From Leucobacter viscericola (GTDB lineage: Bacteria > Actinomycetota > Actinomycetes > Actinomycetales > Microbacteriaceae), in NCBI RefSeq assembly GCF_011299575.1, contig NZ_CP049863.1, positions 2,604,001 to 2,668,000 of the forward strand: DNA of 64,000 nt. The letters are read 5' to 3'. The notes under the pieces are model-generated. The model was not told the origin of the DNA. It was given only the letters and a program-made list of their open reading frames with translations, and searched no databases. This document shows positions 1 to 8,496 of the stretch, one piece after another (position 1 is the stretch's first letter; each line of letters opens with the position of its first letter). The position numbers and the translations under genes were made by a program.

Positions 1-519
1 GATCTCGGCTGCGGTGAGGGTGGCGACGTGCTCTGGCTCGCGGAGCGGGGCTGGCAGGCTCGGGGAATCGACCTGTCGAAGACCGCGATTGCGAGGGCTC
101 GCACCCACGCTGAGGAGCGTGGTTTGGTTCAGGATCGCGCCACTTTTGATGCGGTTGACCTTGCTGACTGGGTGGGCGAAGATACTGAATCTGCCGAGCA
201 GTACGACCTCATCACCGCGAGCTTCTTGCAGTCCCCAGTTGAGCTGCCGCGGACTGAGATTCTGCGCGCTGCCGCGTCACGGCTGGCCCCGGGTGGGCGA
301 CTGGTGATTGTGGCGCACGCCTCCGCGCCGTCGTTCGCGCCGGATCACCACTCCGACACAGAGTTCCCCTCGCCCGAGAGTGAGGTGGAGATGCTGGGGC
401 TGGATCCCAAACGACACACTGTTGAGGTAGCAGAGGTGCGCACGCGTCAGGGTGTGGCCCCTGATGGGCAGGTCGCTGAGTTCGAGGACTCTGTGGTGGT
501 GGTGCGACGATTGGGGTAG
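1..519 (+). CDS. Class I SAM-dependent methyltransferase, 5'-truncated by the window edge
   Basis: The reading frame is open from base 1, so the start lies upstream of the window. The first visible residues, DLGCGEGGD, are the glycine-rich SAM-binding motif I of class I methyltransferases. An acidic residue ending the second beta strand follows (GIDLSK), and then a strand resembling motif IV (YDLITASFL). About 25 residues later, RLAPGGRLVIVAH is the usual post-motif strand. The last 70 residues, with EVRTRQGVAPDGQ and an EDSVVVVRR ending, match small methyltransferases of the tellurite-resistance/TehB-like type, but the substrate cannot be told. It is followed by the leader of a surface-protein gene, so it is probably the last gene of an upstream unit. 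Confidence 0.85.
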   Translation, partial: DLGCGEGGDVLWLAERGWQARGIDLSKTAIARARTHAEERGLVQDRATFDAVDLADWVGEDTESAEQYDLITASFLQSPVELPRTEILRAAASRLAPGGRLVIVAHASAPSFAPDHHSDTEFPSPESEVEMLGLDPKRHTVEVAEVRTRQGVAPDGQVAEFEDSVVVVRRLG

Positions 520-561
520 CACCGTTGTGATGCGCCAGCCGATCTGAGAATTTTTCGTCTT

Positions 562-571
562 GCGTAACGAA
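562..571 (+). promoter_or_regulatory. GCGTAACGAA motif upstream of the first wall protein
   Basis: The decamer GCGTAACGAA lies about 105 bp before the start codon at 678. The same decamer occurs at 4918-4927, about 80 bp before the start of the paralogous gene at 5006. Both are followed after 15-19 bases by a GTCTC-containing stretch. A GTAAC-type upstream box plus a GTC downstream box is reminiscent of ECF sigma promoters, and an ECF-like gene lies at 7051. Only the shared decamer is observed; its role is inferred. Confidence 0.35.
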
Positions 572-677
572 ATGAACTAAATATCAATCTGTCTCTCTCG
601 GACCCGCTCTGTCAGCGCGGGTAGTTGAGGCGGCCGTCAAGCTCGCCTCAGTACGAAGAATCGTTAAGAGGAGAGTC

Positions 678-2999
678 ATGTTTCGAGTTCGGTCAACCGC
701 TGAAGGGTCTGGTGAACGCCAATCCCTGCGAAGTCGATTGGGCAAAGCCCTCGCGGGTGGTGCAGCGCTTGCCATTCTTGGTGGCATGATCTCAGTGCCA
801 ACGGTTGCGAACGCCGAGAGCAACTGGTCGGGGGTGCAATCGAACTACAACGAGGTTGAATACGCCTACGTTGCGGCGGGAGAGACCCTCGATCTCACCT
901 TTACGAGCTCCTCGAGGTCCGGTACCGGCTTCGAAAACAAGTACGCGGTGACGGACCCGAGCGGAAATCGGCTGTGGGAGTGCACGATTGCGGCAGCAGA
1001 TCCGGTAGGAACAGTATGTGCTGCAACCGGGCTGACCGGAGAGCCCGGCGCCTGGAAGATTGAAACGATCGCCAACAGTGGCGCCAACGAGACTCGCACC
1101 ACCTGGCAGAAGCGAGTGATGCGCGATGGAGCTGAAGTTCCAGGTCGAATCTGGGCAAACTCGATCGGCATGTTCCAGTCCGGCGGCGCCGCGAACATGG
1201 CGAATGTAGACCTCTGGGTTGTCAACGACGACGGTTACCAATATTCCGTGAAACTATTCGGATACAACGGAGTTGGTTCCGTGCTTTCAGTAGATGCCGT
1301 GGGCACACCTGCCGAACCGAATAGCTGTATTCCAAGTTATCGGTCTGTGGATCTTCCGGAAAACAAGCAGTCGGCTGATTGCGCCAAGTTTAGACTCTTC
1401 TATAGTAAGCCAGCCCCTGACCTGCCTGCCTCTGCGCCCTCAGCTGATGGTGAACTGAAGGTGCTTCCGCCGGTTCTAGACAGCGCCGCTTTAGACGTCA
1501 ACGACCTCGCGTTCACCCCGACGGCGTTGAGCCCGCGTACCGGAACATTCCACTACTCCATCACCCCCGCTTTCACTGGTAGCTACACCCTGGAGATCGA
1601 CACCAACGGTGACGGGGATTACAGCGACTCCGTGGATCGCCGGATCGAGATGGTCGCTAACGGTGATGGGAAGTACTCGACCAGCTTTGATGGTCTCGAC
1701 GGAGAAGGAAACCCGATCACAAACTGTGACGAGATGAAGGCCCGTATCTATTTCGATCGAGTCGGCGAGATTCATGTGCGAAACCAAGACGTTGAGGGCC
1801 GAGTCGGTGGCATCGAGATCGTACGGCACGATGCCAATGGAACCGATCCAACTATCTACTGGGACGACACCCAGCTGGACCCCTCTGGCCGCGACAACGT
1901 CACACCGAACCTCGACGGAACGGCGGGTGTCGACTCAACAGGCGGCGTACACGGCTGGAACTTCGCGAACAATAGCTGGGGCAACGACCGTCTCATTGAC
2001 AACTGGACCTACGTTCCATTGAACAAGGGCACCGGAGAGATCACCATCCCCGGCCGTTGCCTCTCCGTCGAAAAGACGTCAAGCGCTACCGGTGCAGTCG
2101 CCACAGGCGACACTGTGCAGTACTCGGTCAAGGTGACCAACACCGGTGACTCGGACTACACCGCTGAGGCGCCGGCGATGGTGACTGATGACATGTCGGA
2201 CGTTCTTGACGACGCTACCTTCGACAACAACGCAATCGCCAAAACGGGAACCGTCGCGTTCTCCAAGCCGAACCTGACCTGGACGGGAGCTCTGCCCGCC
2301 GGTTCCTCCGAGACCCTCACCTACTCGGTGACCGTCACGAACAAGGGCGACCATCGGCTCGCGAACACTGCGAAGATTCCCGCAGAACTCTGCGAGTTCG
2401 ACGACCCAGCATGCTCGGACACGACCATAAACCTGCTTCCTCACATGCTCTACGGCAAAACCTCTGACCCCGCCTCCGGATCGAGCGTGAAGCCCGGCCA
2501 GGTCATCAGCTACACCCTGTCGTTCACCAACGATGGGCAGGCAGCGGGCCCCATCGACTCCACCGATGACCTCGCGGATGTTCTCGACGACGGGCAGATC
2601 ATCGGTGAGCCGGTAGTTGATACTGAGGGGATCACCGCGACTCTCAGCGGCAAGACGCTCCGGGTCGTTGGCGCGCTCGAGCCGGGAGCCACGGCGCTCG
2701 TGACCTATCGGGTCACGGTCGGCAAGACTGACTCGCGGAACGGGAATGGCGCGCTGCGCAACGTTCTGACGCCGGATCACCCCGAGTTCTGCGGCTCGGA
2801 ACTCTGCAAGGATCCCACCACCGTTCACGAACGGACGGCAATCCTGGAGCCTTCGGTGTCTAAGCTCGCACAGAACGAACTCGCCATCACCGGTGGCGCG
2901 GCTCCGATCGTGCTTCTCGGAATTGGCATCCTGATCGTCGCAGCAGGCACAGTGCTTCTGGTGCGTCGACGTCGCCCGAGATCAGACGCAGGCCAGTAG
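678..2999 (+). CDS. LAxTG-anchored surface protein with two DUF11-type modules
   Basis: The product is a 773-residue secreted wall protein. The start is ATG, with AGGAG a few bases upstream (AAGAGGAGAGTC). A basic N-terminus and a hydrophobic stretch ending in VANA|ES form a signal peptide of about 46 residues. Residues 47 to about 455 form a unique domain shared with the protein at 5006-6871. Both contain a D-x-N-x-DG calcium-loop-like stretch (here DTNGDGDYSD) and a STGGVHGW...WGN(D/N)R.IDNW block. Two DUF11-type beta modules follow, from about residue 459 and about 585; the second begins GKTSDPASGSSVKPGQ. The C-terminus is a sorting signal: LAITG at 735-739, a hydrophobic helix and VRRRRPR. 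LAxTG is the signal of class E sortases, so covalent attachment to the wall is expected. No sortase gene lies in the window. The ligand or role is unknown. Confidence 0.85.
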   Translation: MFRVRSTAEGSGERQSLRSRLGKALAGGAALAILGGMISVPTVANAESNWSGVQSNYNEVEYAYVAAGETLDLTFTSSSRSGTGFENKYAVTDPSGNRLWECTIAAADPVGTVCAATGLTGEPGAWKIETIANSGANETRTTWQKRVMRDGAEVPGRIWANSIGMFQSGGAANMANVDLWVVNDDGYQYSVKLFGYNGVGSVLSVDAVGTPAEPNSCIPSYRSVDLPENKQSADCAKFRLFYSKPAPDLPASAPSADGELKVLPPVLDSAALDVNDLAFTPTALSPRTGTFHYSITPAFTGSYTLEIDTNGDGDYSDSVDRRIEMVANGDGKYSTSFDGLDGEGNPITNCDEMKARIYFDRVGEIHVRNQDVEGRVGGIEIVRHDANGTDPTIYWDDTQLDPSGRDNVTPNLDGTAGVDSTGGVHGWNFANNSWGNDRLIDNWTYVPLNKGTGEITIPGRCLSVEKTSSATGAVATGDTVQYSVKVTNTGDSDYTAEAPAMVTDDMSDVLDDATFDNNAIAKTGTVAFSKPNLTWTGALPAGSSETLTYSVTVTNKGDHRLANTAKIPAELCEFDDPACSDTTINLLPHMLYGKTSDPASGSSVKPGQVISYTLSFTNDGQAAGPIDSTDDLADVLDDGQIIGEPVVDTEGITATLSGKTLRVVGALEPGATALVTYRVTVGKTDSRNGNGALRNVLTPDHPEFCGSELCKDPTTVHERTAILEPSVSKLAQNELAITGGAAPIVLLGIGILIVAAGTVLLVRRRRPRSDAGQ

Positions 3000-3014
3000 C
3001 GGTCCCCCACACGC

Positions 3015-3084
3015 CAGCCGGTACAGACACGTCAGCCGGTTGGATCGCAAAGGATCCAACCGGCTGAGTCGTGAGTACCGGCTG
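3015..3084. repeat. Nested palindrome of the CAGCCGGT family, copy 1
   Basis: The inner hairpin is CAGCCGGTTGGATC (3033-3046), loop GCAAAG, and GATCCAACCGGCTG (3053-3066), a perfect 14-bp stem. It is enclosed by a second pair, CAGCCGGTAC (3015-3024) and GTACCGGCTG (3075-3084). The element lies between the convergent 3' ends of the surface gene and aspS, where it could act as a bidirectional terminator, although neither side has a T-run. The same core recurs at 55061-55215 and 62010-62082. Confidence 0.85.
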
Positions 3085-3117
3085 ATGTGCCGGGGCTGCG
3101 GACGCAGCCGCCAGGCC

Positions 3118-4461
3118 CTACGGCAGCAGGCGAGTCGGCCCGCGGAACAGGTAGGTGACCTCGCGGATGGAGGACTGCCCCAGCATCAGCATCAGCACGC
3201 GGTTGAGGCCCATGCCGAATCCGCCGTGTGAGGGCACACCGTAGCGGAAGAAGTCGAGATAGAAGCCGAGCTCTTCGGGATCCATGCCCTTCGCACGTGC
3301 CTGCGCCTCGAGCACGTCGATGCGGTGCTCGCGCTGCGCACCCGTCGAGATCTCGGTGCCGTTGTAGATGAGGTCGTAGCTCTTGGTGAGCTCCGGGTTC
3401 TCTTCGTTCAGCATGTGGTAGAACGGGCGGATCGACGCGGCGTAGTCGGTGAGGAAGACGAAGTCGTGTCCGTACTTCTCCTTGACGTACGCTGAGATCT
3501 GGCGCTCGCCCTCGGGGTCCATGTCGGCGTCGGCGCGGGGCACCTCGTAGCCGCGCTCCTTGACGATCTCCTTCGCCTCGGCGAGGGGGATGCGCGGGAA
3601 CGGGCGCTCGGGCACCTGAATCTCAACACCGAAGAGCTTCTGGATCGCTTCGCCGTGCTTCTCCTTGACCGCGGAGAGGCCAGCGACCATGAGCTCCTCG
3701 TGCAGCTCCATAACGTCTTCGTGCGAGTCGATCCAGCTCATCTCGGTATCGATCGAGGTGAACTCGGTCGCGTGACGCGAAGTGAAGGAGTGGTCGGCGC
3801 GGAATGCTGGGCCAACCTCGAAGATGCCGCCGAAGCCTGCGGCCTGCGCCATCTGCTTGAAGAACTGGGGGCTCTGCGCGAGGAATGCCTTGCCCTCGAA
3901 GTACTCGACCTCAAACAGCTCGGCGCGCGACTCGGAGGCGCTCGCCATCAGCTTCGGGGTCTGAATCTCGATGAAGTCACGCTCGATCCACACCTGGCGA
4001 AGTGCGTTGAGGAACGTGGTCTGCACGCGGAAGACGAGGTTCTGCTCGGGGCGACGCAGGTCGAGGAAGCGCCAGTCGAGGCGCACGTCGATGTTTGAGT
4101 CGTCGGCGACCGGGTTCTCAGGCAGCGAGGCCGCCACGACGTCGATCGTCTCGATCTGAACCTCAACACCGCCGAGCTTCACGCGCTCGTTGTGCTGCAG
4201 CTCACCCGTCACAGTAATGAAGGTGCCCTGCGTCAGCTCGGAGATCGTGGTGGTGCGGGGCACCAGAATGTCGGATCGAGGGTTCTCGGGATCCGGCTCG
4301 CGCAGCACACCGCCGTTCACCAGCTGAACCGCGCCGCTCTCGTCGCGCAGCACAACAAACTGCACGTACCGCTGGTCGCGCACTTTCTCCACCCATCCGG
4401 AGACTCGTACGATGCCGTCTTCGTGGGCGGCGAGGTCTTTGATTAACACGCGTTCAGTCAC
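3118..4461 (-). CDS. aspS: Aspartyl-tRNA synthetase, short archaeal-like type (probable aspartate--tRNA(Asn) ligase)
   Basis: The enzyme charges tRNA with aspartate in the cytoplasm. At 447 residues it lacks the GAD insertion of the roughly 590-residue bacterial AspRS. The OB-fold anticodon-binding domain is at the N-terminus (about residues 1-105, VRVSGWVEKVRDQRYVQFVV). Class II motif 2 follows (FRADHSFTSRHATEFT), then IDTEMSW, and motif 3 GGFGMGLNRVLM lies near the end, followed by GPTRLLP. Short AspRSs of this type are often non-discriminating and work with GatCAB to make Asn-tRNA(Asn); that is inferred from the family. The gene is alone on the minus strand among surface genes and converges with the gene ending at 2999. 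Confidence 0.93.
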   Translation of the reverse strand: MTERVLIKDLAAHEDGIVRVSGWVEKVRDQRYVQFVVLRDESGAVQLVNGGVLREPDPENPRSDILVPRTTTISELTQGTFITVTGELQHNERVKLGGVEVQIETIDVVAASLPENPVADDSNIDVRLDWRFLDLRRPEQNLVFRVQTTFLNALRQVWIERDFIEIQTPKLMASASESRAELFEVEYFEGKAFLAQSPQFFKQMAQAAGFGGIFEVGPAFRADHSFTSRHATEFTSIDTEMSWIDSHEDVMELHEELMVAGLSAVKEKHGEAIQKLFGVEIQVPERPFPRIPLAEAKEIVKERGYEVPRADADMDPEGERQISAYVKEKYGHDFVFLTDYAASIRPFYHMLNEENPELTKSYDLIYNGTEISTGAQREHRIDVLEAQARAKGMDPEELGFYLDFFRYGVPSHGGFGMGLNRVLMLMLGQSSIREVTYLFRGPTRLLP

Positions 4462-4811
4462 CCCGACAGTCTAGCCGCACCGCTTTCAGGTGCTGGCCAA
4501 ATGGGGGAGCGATCCCCCACCGGAGCCATCCTTGTGATCTACTGTGCGCACCACTCGTTTTGTTTGGTCACAGACGCGTAATTTCGGTGGGTGCCCTAGG
4601 GTTTTGCTGGATCGCAAAAACAACCCGCGATCAGGAGTTTCTTTGCGGCGAAGAAGGCGGCTGAAGAAGTTCCAAAATTTCTTTTCATAATTGCGTCATT
4701 TTTCGGGCGATAAGCCGTCTTATTATGTGAAGGCAGTTAGGACCCACCCCCCTATTAGGGTCCTGATGTCTTCTCCGGCCGCCTTAGAGCCGCCGGGTCC
4801 TCTAGCGAGGC

Positions 4812-4847
4812 GAGGGGAGTGCTGTTCCAGAACCCGGCACTCCCCTC
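4812..4847 (+). terminator. Terminator-like hairpin upstream of the second wall protein
   Basis: GAGGGGAGTGC (4812-4822) pairs perfectly with GCACTCCCCTC (4837-4847) across a 14-base loop. The tail ATTCTCTCTC is pyrimidine-rich but not a clean T-run. It lies about 160 bp before the start at 5006, so it either ends an upstream leader transcript or attenuates it. Confidence 0.5.
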
Positions 4848-4917
4848 ATTCTCTCTCAACGCACACGACGTTATGGAATCCGCGGAATCTTCGCGATCCA
4901 AACTCATTTGCTCACGA

Positions 4918-4927
4918 GCGTAACGAA
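4918..4927 (+). promoter_or_regulatory. GCGTAACGAA motif upstream of the second wall protein
   Basis: This is the second copy of the decamer at 562-571, again on the coding strand in the leader of a paralogous LAxTG protein gene. It is a candidate shared promoter element or regulator site. Confidence 0.35.
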
Positions 4928-5005
4928 TCGATTCGATTCTTAGTCTCTTTCTCATTGGTAGGCCCGTAATTGATCGCGGGACCAGAGTAGAAGGAGCATA
5001 ACCCC

Positions 5006-6871
5006 ATGCAGAAACGCAGAATTGGCCGTGCGCGGTTTTCGCGAAAGCGAATGACTGCCGCACTCGGCGCTCTGGTTATCGCGTTCTCGGGAGGGATCGC
5101 TGGACTGACAGCGACTCCCGCTCCCGCTGAGGCCGTCGAAAATGCGACGTGGGCGCTTCTTCACGATGAGCAAACGTTCTATACCTATGTTGAAGCCGGC
5201 CAAAACTTCAACGCACTGTTCCGTTATCGCGGTGAGGTGAGCTCGGGTGAGGGTGACACCGCGATCATCACGATGATCCGACCCGACGGAACCACTTCTG
5301 TCTGCACGAAAATAAAGTACCCCTCGACCTACTGGATTACAGCTTGCGCCTTTGGTGAGGTTGCGCCGGTCACCGGAGTCTACGCGCTGAATTACCACAG
5401 CAATGCTGCTTTCTCGCGAACTGTTCCGCTCGTCGATTGGAATATCGCCGTCACCAACGGTGCTCCCGGCAGAGCCGGAACCACCGTCGCGTCAGGCCGC
5501 ACCTGGACCGAGATGTACGGGGTGCGTAACCACTACGACGAGTCCTTGCACGTCAAAACGATTCCCATGTGGGTGCAAACGCAGGACGGCTTCTCTTACC
5601 GGATGACAATCAATCACCTGCACGGGATCGACTCCCAATTCTCTTCGAACGCGTTCGGCGTCATCGACACCAACACTTGCAAGTCGGTCCGGCACAGCGG
5701 TGCGAGCGCCACTGTGAATAGCCACCCTGAGATTCAAAATGTCATGCAACAGACGAAGTGTGACTACTCGCCGTACAAGATCTTCTTTGAGCCGCCCGCG
5801 GCCGATCTCCCGCAGTCGGTCACTCTTCCGACGCCGATTGGCACCCCGGATACTCGTCTGCCGCAGGGCGCAACGACCTGGCTGAAGAACCCGATCATCC
5901 AGCCGACGATTGAGGGTCTCAATTACGTCATTACTGACGAAACTGCCTCGCTCGCAGGAACGCTTAACTTCACCATCCCCGAGTTCGAGGGGACCGCGTA
6001 TGTGAACTTCGACACCGATAACGACGGAATCTACAACGGGCCGCTTGACCGCACCGAACAGGTCACCGTGCTCAAGGGGCAGCCCGTGTCGCTCTCCTTT
6101 GACGGCCTCAATGCCGCAGGTGGGCTGCTCGGACCAAAAGACAAGATGAAGGTTCAGGTGCAGCTCAAAGAAATTGGCGAGGCGCATTTTGTAATGGGCG
6201 ACGTTGAAGCGCTTGGCGGGTTTGAAGTTGTTCGGGCGAACGGTCCGCAGGCCGGTCAACCAGCTGCACTGCACTGGGACGACACACCGCTCGACGACCC
6301 TGCCTATGATCTCCAGGCAGGCATCAAGTGCTCGACCACTCCGCTGAAAAAATCTCCGCCCGAGGGAGTCGTGAGCACGGGCGGTGTGCACGGCTGGGAT
6401 TACGGCTCCTGCTTCGGCATGGGTGAGCAGCCAGACGTGAATAATTCGATCAACAGCAATCCCACCAACACCGTCTTCGGGGGTGGGTGGGGTAACAACC
6501 GCGACATCGACAACTGGGTGTACACCGATGTCGCGCTTGCCGTGCAGGTTTCGGTGCCTTTGGATCCGGTGGATCCTGGAGAAGACCCGGACGAGGATCC
6601 GGGAGAGGACCCCGGAGAGGACCCGGGCGAGGATCCCACGCCCACGGAGAAGCCGGAGCCGCCCACGGAAAAACCTGAGCCGCCTACGGAGAAGCCTAAG
6701 TCGCCCACAGAGAAGCCTGGAGCGCCCAAGCCCACCTCAACAACGACGAATGATGAGTTGGCCACGACCGGTGCCAACGAATCTTCCGCCTCCCTGTTGG
6801 CCGCCATCGGTGCGCTGATCGCCGGGGCCCTGGCCCTCGTCTCCACCCGCCGCAAGAACCTGCAGCGCTAG
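5006..6871 (+). CDS. LAxTG-anchored surface protein with acidic/proline-rich stalk
   Basis: This 621-residue secreted protein is a paralogue of the one at 678-2999. The start is ATG, preceded by GAAGGAG. The signal peptide ends near PAEA|VE (about residue 44). The N-terminal domain shares with its paralogue a calcium-loop-like DTDNDGIYN and the blocks WDDTPLDDP and STGGVHGWDYG...GGWGNNRDIDNWVY. It lacks DUF11 modules. Instead residues from about 520 to 575 form a stalk of DPGED repeats followed by PTEKPEP repeats, typical of wall-spanning regions. LATTG at 585-589, a hydrophobic helix and STRRKNLQR make a class E sortase signal. An in-frame nucleotide repeat encodes the stalk and may vary in length between strains. 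A strong terminator follows at 6893. Confidence 0.85.
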   Translation: MQKRRIGRARFSRKRMTAALGALVIAFSGGIAGLTATPAPAEAVENATWALLHDEQTFYTYVEAGQNFNALFRYRGEVSSGEGDTAIITMIRPDGTTSVCTKIKYPSTYWITACAFGEVAPVTGVYALNYHSNAAFSRTVPLVDWNIAVTNGAPGRAGTTVASGRTWTEMYGVRNHYDESLHVKTIPMWVQTQDGFSYRMTINHLHGIDSQFSSNAFGVIDTNTCKSVRHSGASATVNSHPEIQNVMQQTKCDYSPYKIFFEPPAADLPQSVTLPTPIGTPDTRLPQGATTWLKNPIIQPTIEGLNYVITDETASLAGTLNFTIPEFEGTAYVNFDTDNDGIYNGPLDRTEQVTVLKGQPVSLSFDGLNAAGGLLGPKDKMKVQVQLKEIGEAHFVMGDVEALGGFEVVRANGPQAGQPAALHWDDTPLDDPAYDLQAGIKCSTTPLKKSPPEGVVSTGGVHGWDYGSCFGMGEQPDVNNSINSNPTNTVFGGGWGNNRDIDNWVYTDVALAVQVSVPLDPVDPGEDPDEDPGEDPGEDPGEDPTPTEKPEPPTEKPEPPTEKPKSPTEKPGAPKPTSTTTNDELATTGANESSASLLAAIGALIAGALALVSTRRKNLQR

Positions 6872-6892
6872 AAAAAGACGCTTCACAATCAC

Positions 6893-6937
6893 AGCAGAAC
6901 GCGCATCTACTCCGGTGGATGCGCGTTCTGCTTTTTC
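6893..6937 (+). terminator. Strong intrinsic terminator after the second wall protein
   Basis: AGCAGAACGCGCATC pairs with GATGCGCGTTCTGCT (15 bp, perfect) across a 10-base loop and runs directly into TTTTCT. It separates the surface gene from the sigma-factor gene downstream. Confidence 0.92.
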
Positions 6938-6943
6938 TATTCT

Positions 6944-6954
6944 GTGACTGTCAC
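6944..6954. promoter_or_regulatory. GTGACTGTCAC palindrome in the promoter region of the sigma-fusion gene
   Basis: This perfect 11-base inverted repeat lies about 100 bp before the TTG start at 7051 and just after a terminator, so it falls inside the promoter region. TAAAGT further downstream could be a -10 box. The palindrome could be an operator; nothing else supports this. Confidence 0.3.
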
Positions 6955-7050
6955 CAGATTCCGTTTGGTAAAGTGACGGCGCTGAAAGTCGATGGTGGGG
7001 AGACCGTCGTTTTGGCTCTTTTTGCAGACTCAAGGTGATGTGGGGATTCG

Positions 7051-8496
7051 TTGGAGCGTCAACGTATAAGCGAGGAAAAGTTCTGGGAGCTTTACGCCGT
7101 CTCGCAACCCCATTTGGTGAAATTCGCTCAGCGGCTCTGCTCTGACCGTATGCTCGCTGAAGACGCGGTCGCCGAGGCATTCGTCTCAGTATTAAAAACA
7201 CTTCGCAAACCGGGGGATTCGGGTCCGACACAGGAGACTTTTATCTCATATTTACGGGTGTGCATTCGGCACGAGGTTGCCCAGTTGTCGCGGCGGATGA
7301 GCGTTGAAGAGACCAACGCAGACATTGAAGCGCAGCTTGAGGGGCGGCAGATCGCCGACGAGTCGGGTGAGCGGCTAGACGACGTTGATGTTTGGGACAG
7401 CGATGTTGCGAGACGCGCGTTTAGTGATCTGCCCGAGCGGGATCAGAGCCTTCTGAAGCTCACCGAGGTCGACAGCAAGCCGCTGGCAGAGGTGGCCAAT
7501 GTGCACGGCATGACCGCGCAGGCAGTTGCCGCCGCAACCTATCGGGCGCGAGATGCGCTTCGCACAAACTACCTCGTAGAGGCTGTCGCTACGGACCCGG
7601 CCTGCCCCAAGATGAGGGTTGATTTTCTCGCGGCGTTTGCCCGAGGTAAGGCTCCAAGCGTGCGACGGCGCAAGATTGAAGCCCATCTCAAAGAGTGCGA
7701 CCGTTGCCCGGCACGGTTGAAGAAGATGCTGTCGTATCGGGTGCCGACCATGGTTGTTGTGCTTCTTGCGTCGACGGCTGGTGTGCTCGGAACGGGGAGC
7801 GGGGCAACTCGAGCTTCTGCCGTGAGCGATGGTGAACTTGCGCTAGAGAACACCGCGATACGGCGGGAGTCGCTACGGCGTAATATTTGGCAGGTGGGCG
7901 GCGGAGCGTTGGTGCTTGTGTTGGCCGGCGTGGCGGCTTGGACCATGATCTTTTCTGGTGTGCAGCACACCGCGGGTGAGACCACGAACTCAGGAACAGT
8001 TACCACTGGAACGGACGACCCCCGTGGTAACGGTGATCCAAACAACGGTGGCCCAGACGGCCCCGGACAATCTGCAGATCCGTTCAAGGAAAGCGCTAGT
8101 GGCAGCGCCAGCGGCAAAGACGACGGCAGCAATGGCGACAACAGCGACAGTGACGGAAACGACAATGGCGGAGGCGGCAACAACCTGCCGCCAGGTGTGC
8201 GTTCGGCAAGTTGGCTCAAGCCACCAGCAAATTATGTAGCTGGTGGGCGAGACGCGAAACTTCTTCTCGCGGTTGAATTTGATCCCGACACTGAGCCCTC
8301 CAACTACCTGGTCGAGGTGCAGGTTCCTGACGGCGTTAAAGTGACCCGTGCATCCGCTGGGTGCACGATTGACGCGAGCACGGTGGTGTGTGCCCCCACT
8401 GCAGAGATGCTCAATCTGAGATTGTTCAACTTCCAGTTTTTCACCGACTTGAGCGAAGACGCAGGTCTGCCAGTCGTAACTGTGCGAAAACAGTAG
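7051..8496 (+). CDS. ECF-type sigma factor fused to zinc-finger anti-sigma module, membrane segment and DUF11-like tail
   Basis: The 481-residue product uses a TTG start. Residues about 10-80 resemble sigma region 2 (FWELYAVSQPHLVKFAQRLC...ISYLRVCIRHEV). Residues about 120-172 resemble sigma region 4 with its helix-turn-helix (LPERDQSLLKLTEVDSKPLAEVA). An H-x3-C-x2-C motif follows (H212, C216, C219), with C185 upstream, as in zinc-binding anti-sigma factors. A weak hydrophobic stretch lies at 231-248 and a strong one at 282-302. A low-complexity Gly/Asn/Asp/Ser linker occupies about 308-378, and a roughly 100-residue domain with a cysteine pair (C438, C447) resembles the edge of a DUF11 module. 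The protein thus joins DNA-binding, inhibitory and sensor parts in one chain. If only the second helix spans the membrane, the tail is outside. Its place between LAxTG protein genes suggests envelope sensing and control of neighbours (inferred). Confidence 0.85.
   Translation: MERQRISEEKFWELYAVSQPHLVKFAQRLCSDRMLAEDAVAEAFVSVLKTLRKPGDSGPTQETFISYLRVCIRHEVAQLSRRMSVEETNADIEAQLEGRQIADESGERLDDVDVWDSDVARRAFSDLPERDQSLLKLTEVDSKPLAEVANVHGMTAQAVAAATYRARDALRTNYLVEAVATDPACPKMRVDFLAAFARGKAPSVRRRKIEAHLKECDRCPARLKKMLSYRVPTMVVVLLASTAGVLGTGSGATRASAVSDGELALENTAIRRESLRRNIWQVGGGALVLVLAGVAAWTMIFSGVQHTAGETTNSGTVTTGTDDPRGNGDPNNGGPDGPGQSADPFKESASGSASGKDDGSNGDNSDSDGNDNGGGGNNLPPGVRSASWLKPPANYVAGGRDAKLLLAVEFDPDTEPSNYLVEVQVPDGVKVTRASAGCTIDASTVVCAPTAEMLNLRLFNFQFFTDLSEDAGLPVVTVRKQ

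Larger units (their letters stand above)
4462..5005 (+). promoter_or_regulatory. 544-bp AT-richer intergenic leader between aspS and the second wall protein
   Basis: No gene is supported here. The stretch holds the divergent promoters of aspS and the gene at 5006. At 4812-4847 a perfect 11-bp stem, GAGGGGAGTGC and GCACTCCCCTC, is followed by ATTCTCTCTC. This is a terminator-like or attenuator-like hairpin inside the leader of the downstream gene. The decamer GCGTAACGAA (4918-4927) repeats the one upstream of the gene at 678. Base composition is clearly lower in GC than the flanking genes. Confidence 0.5.
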
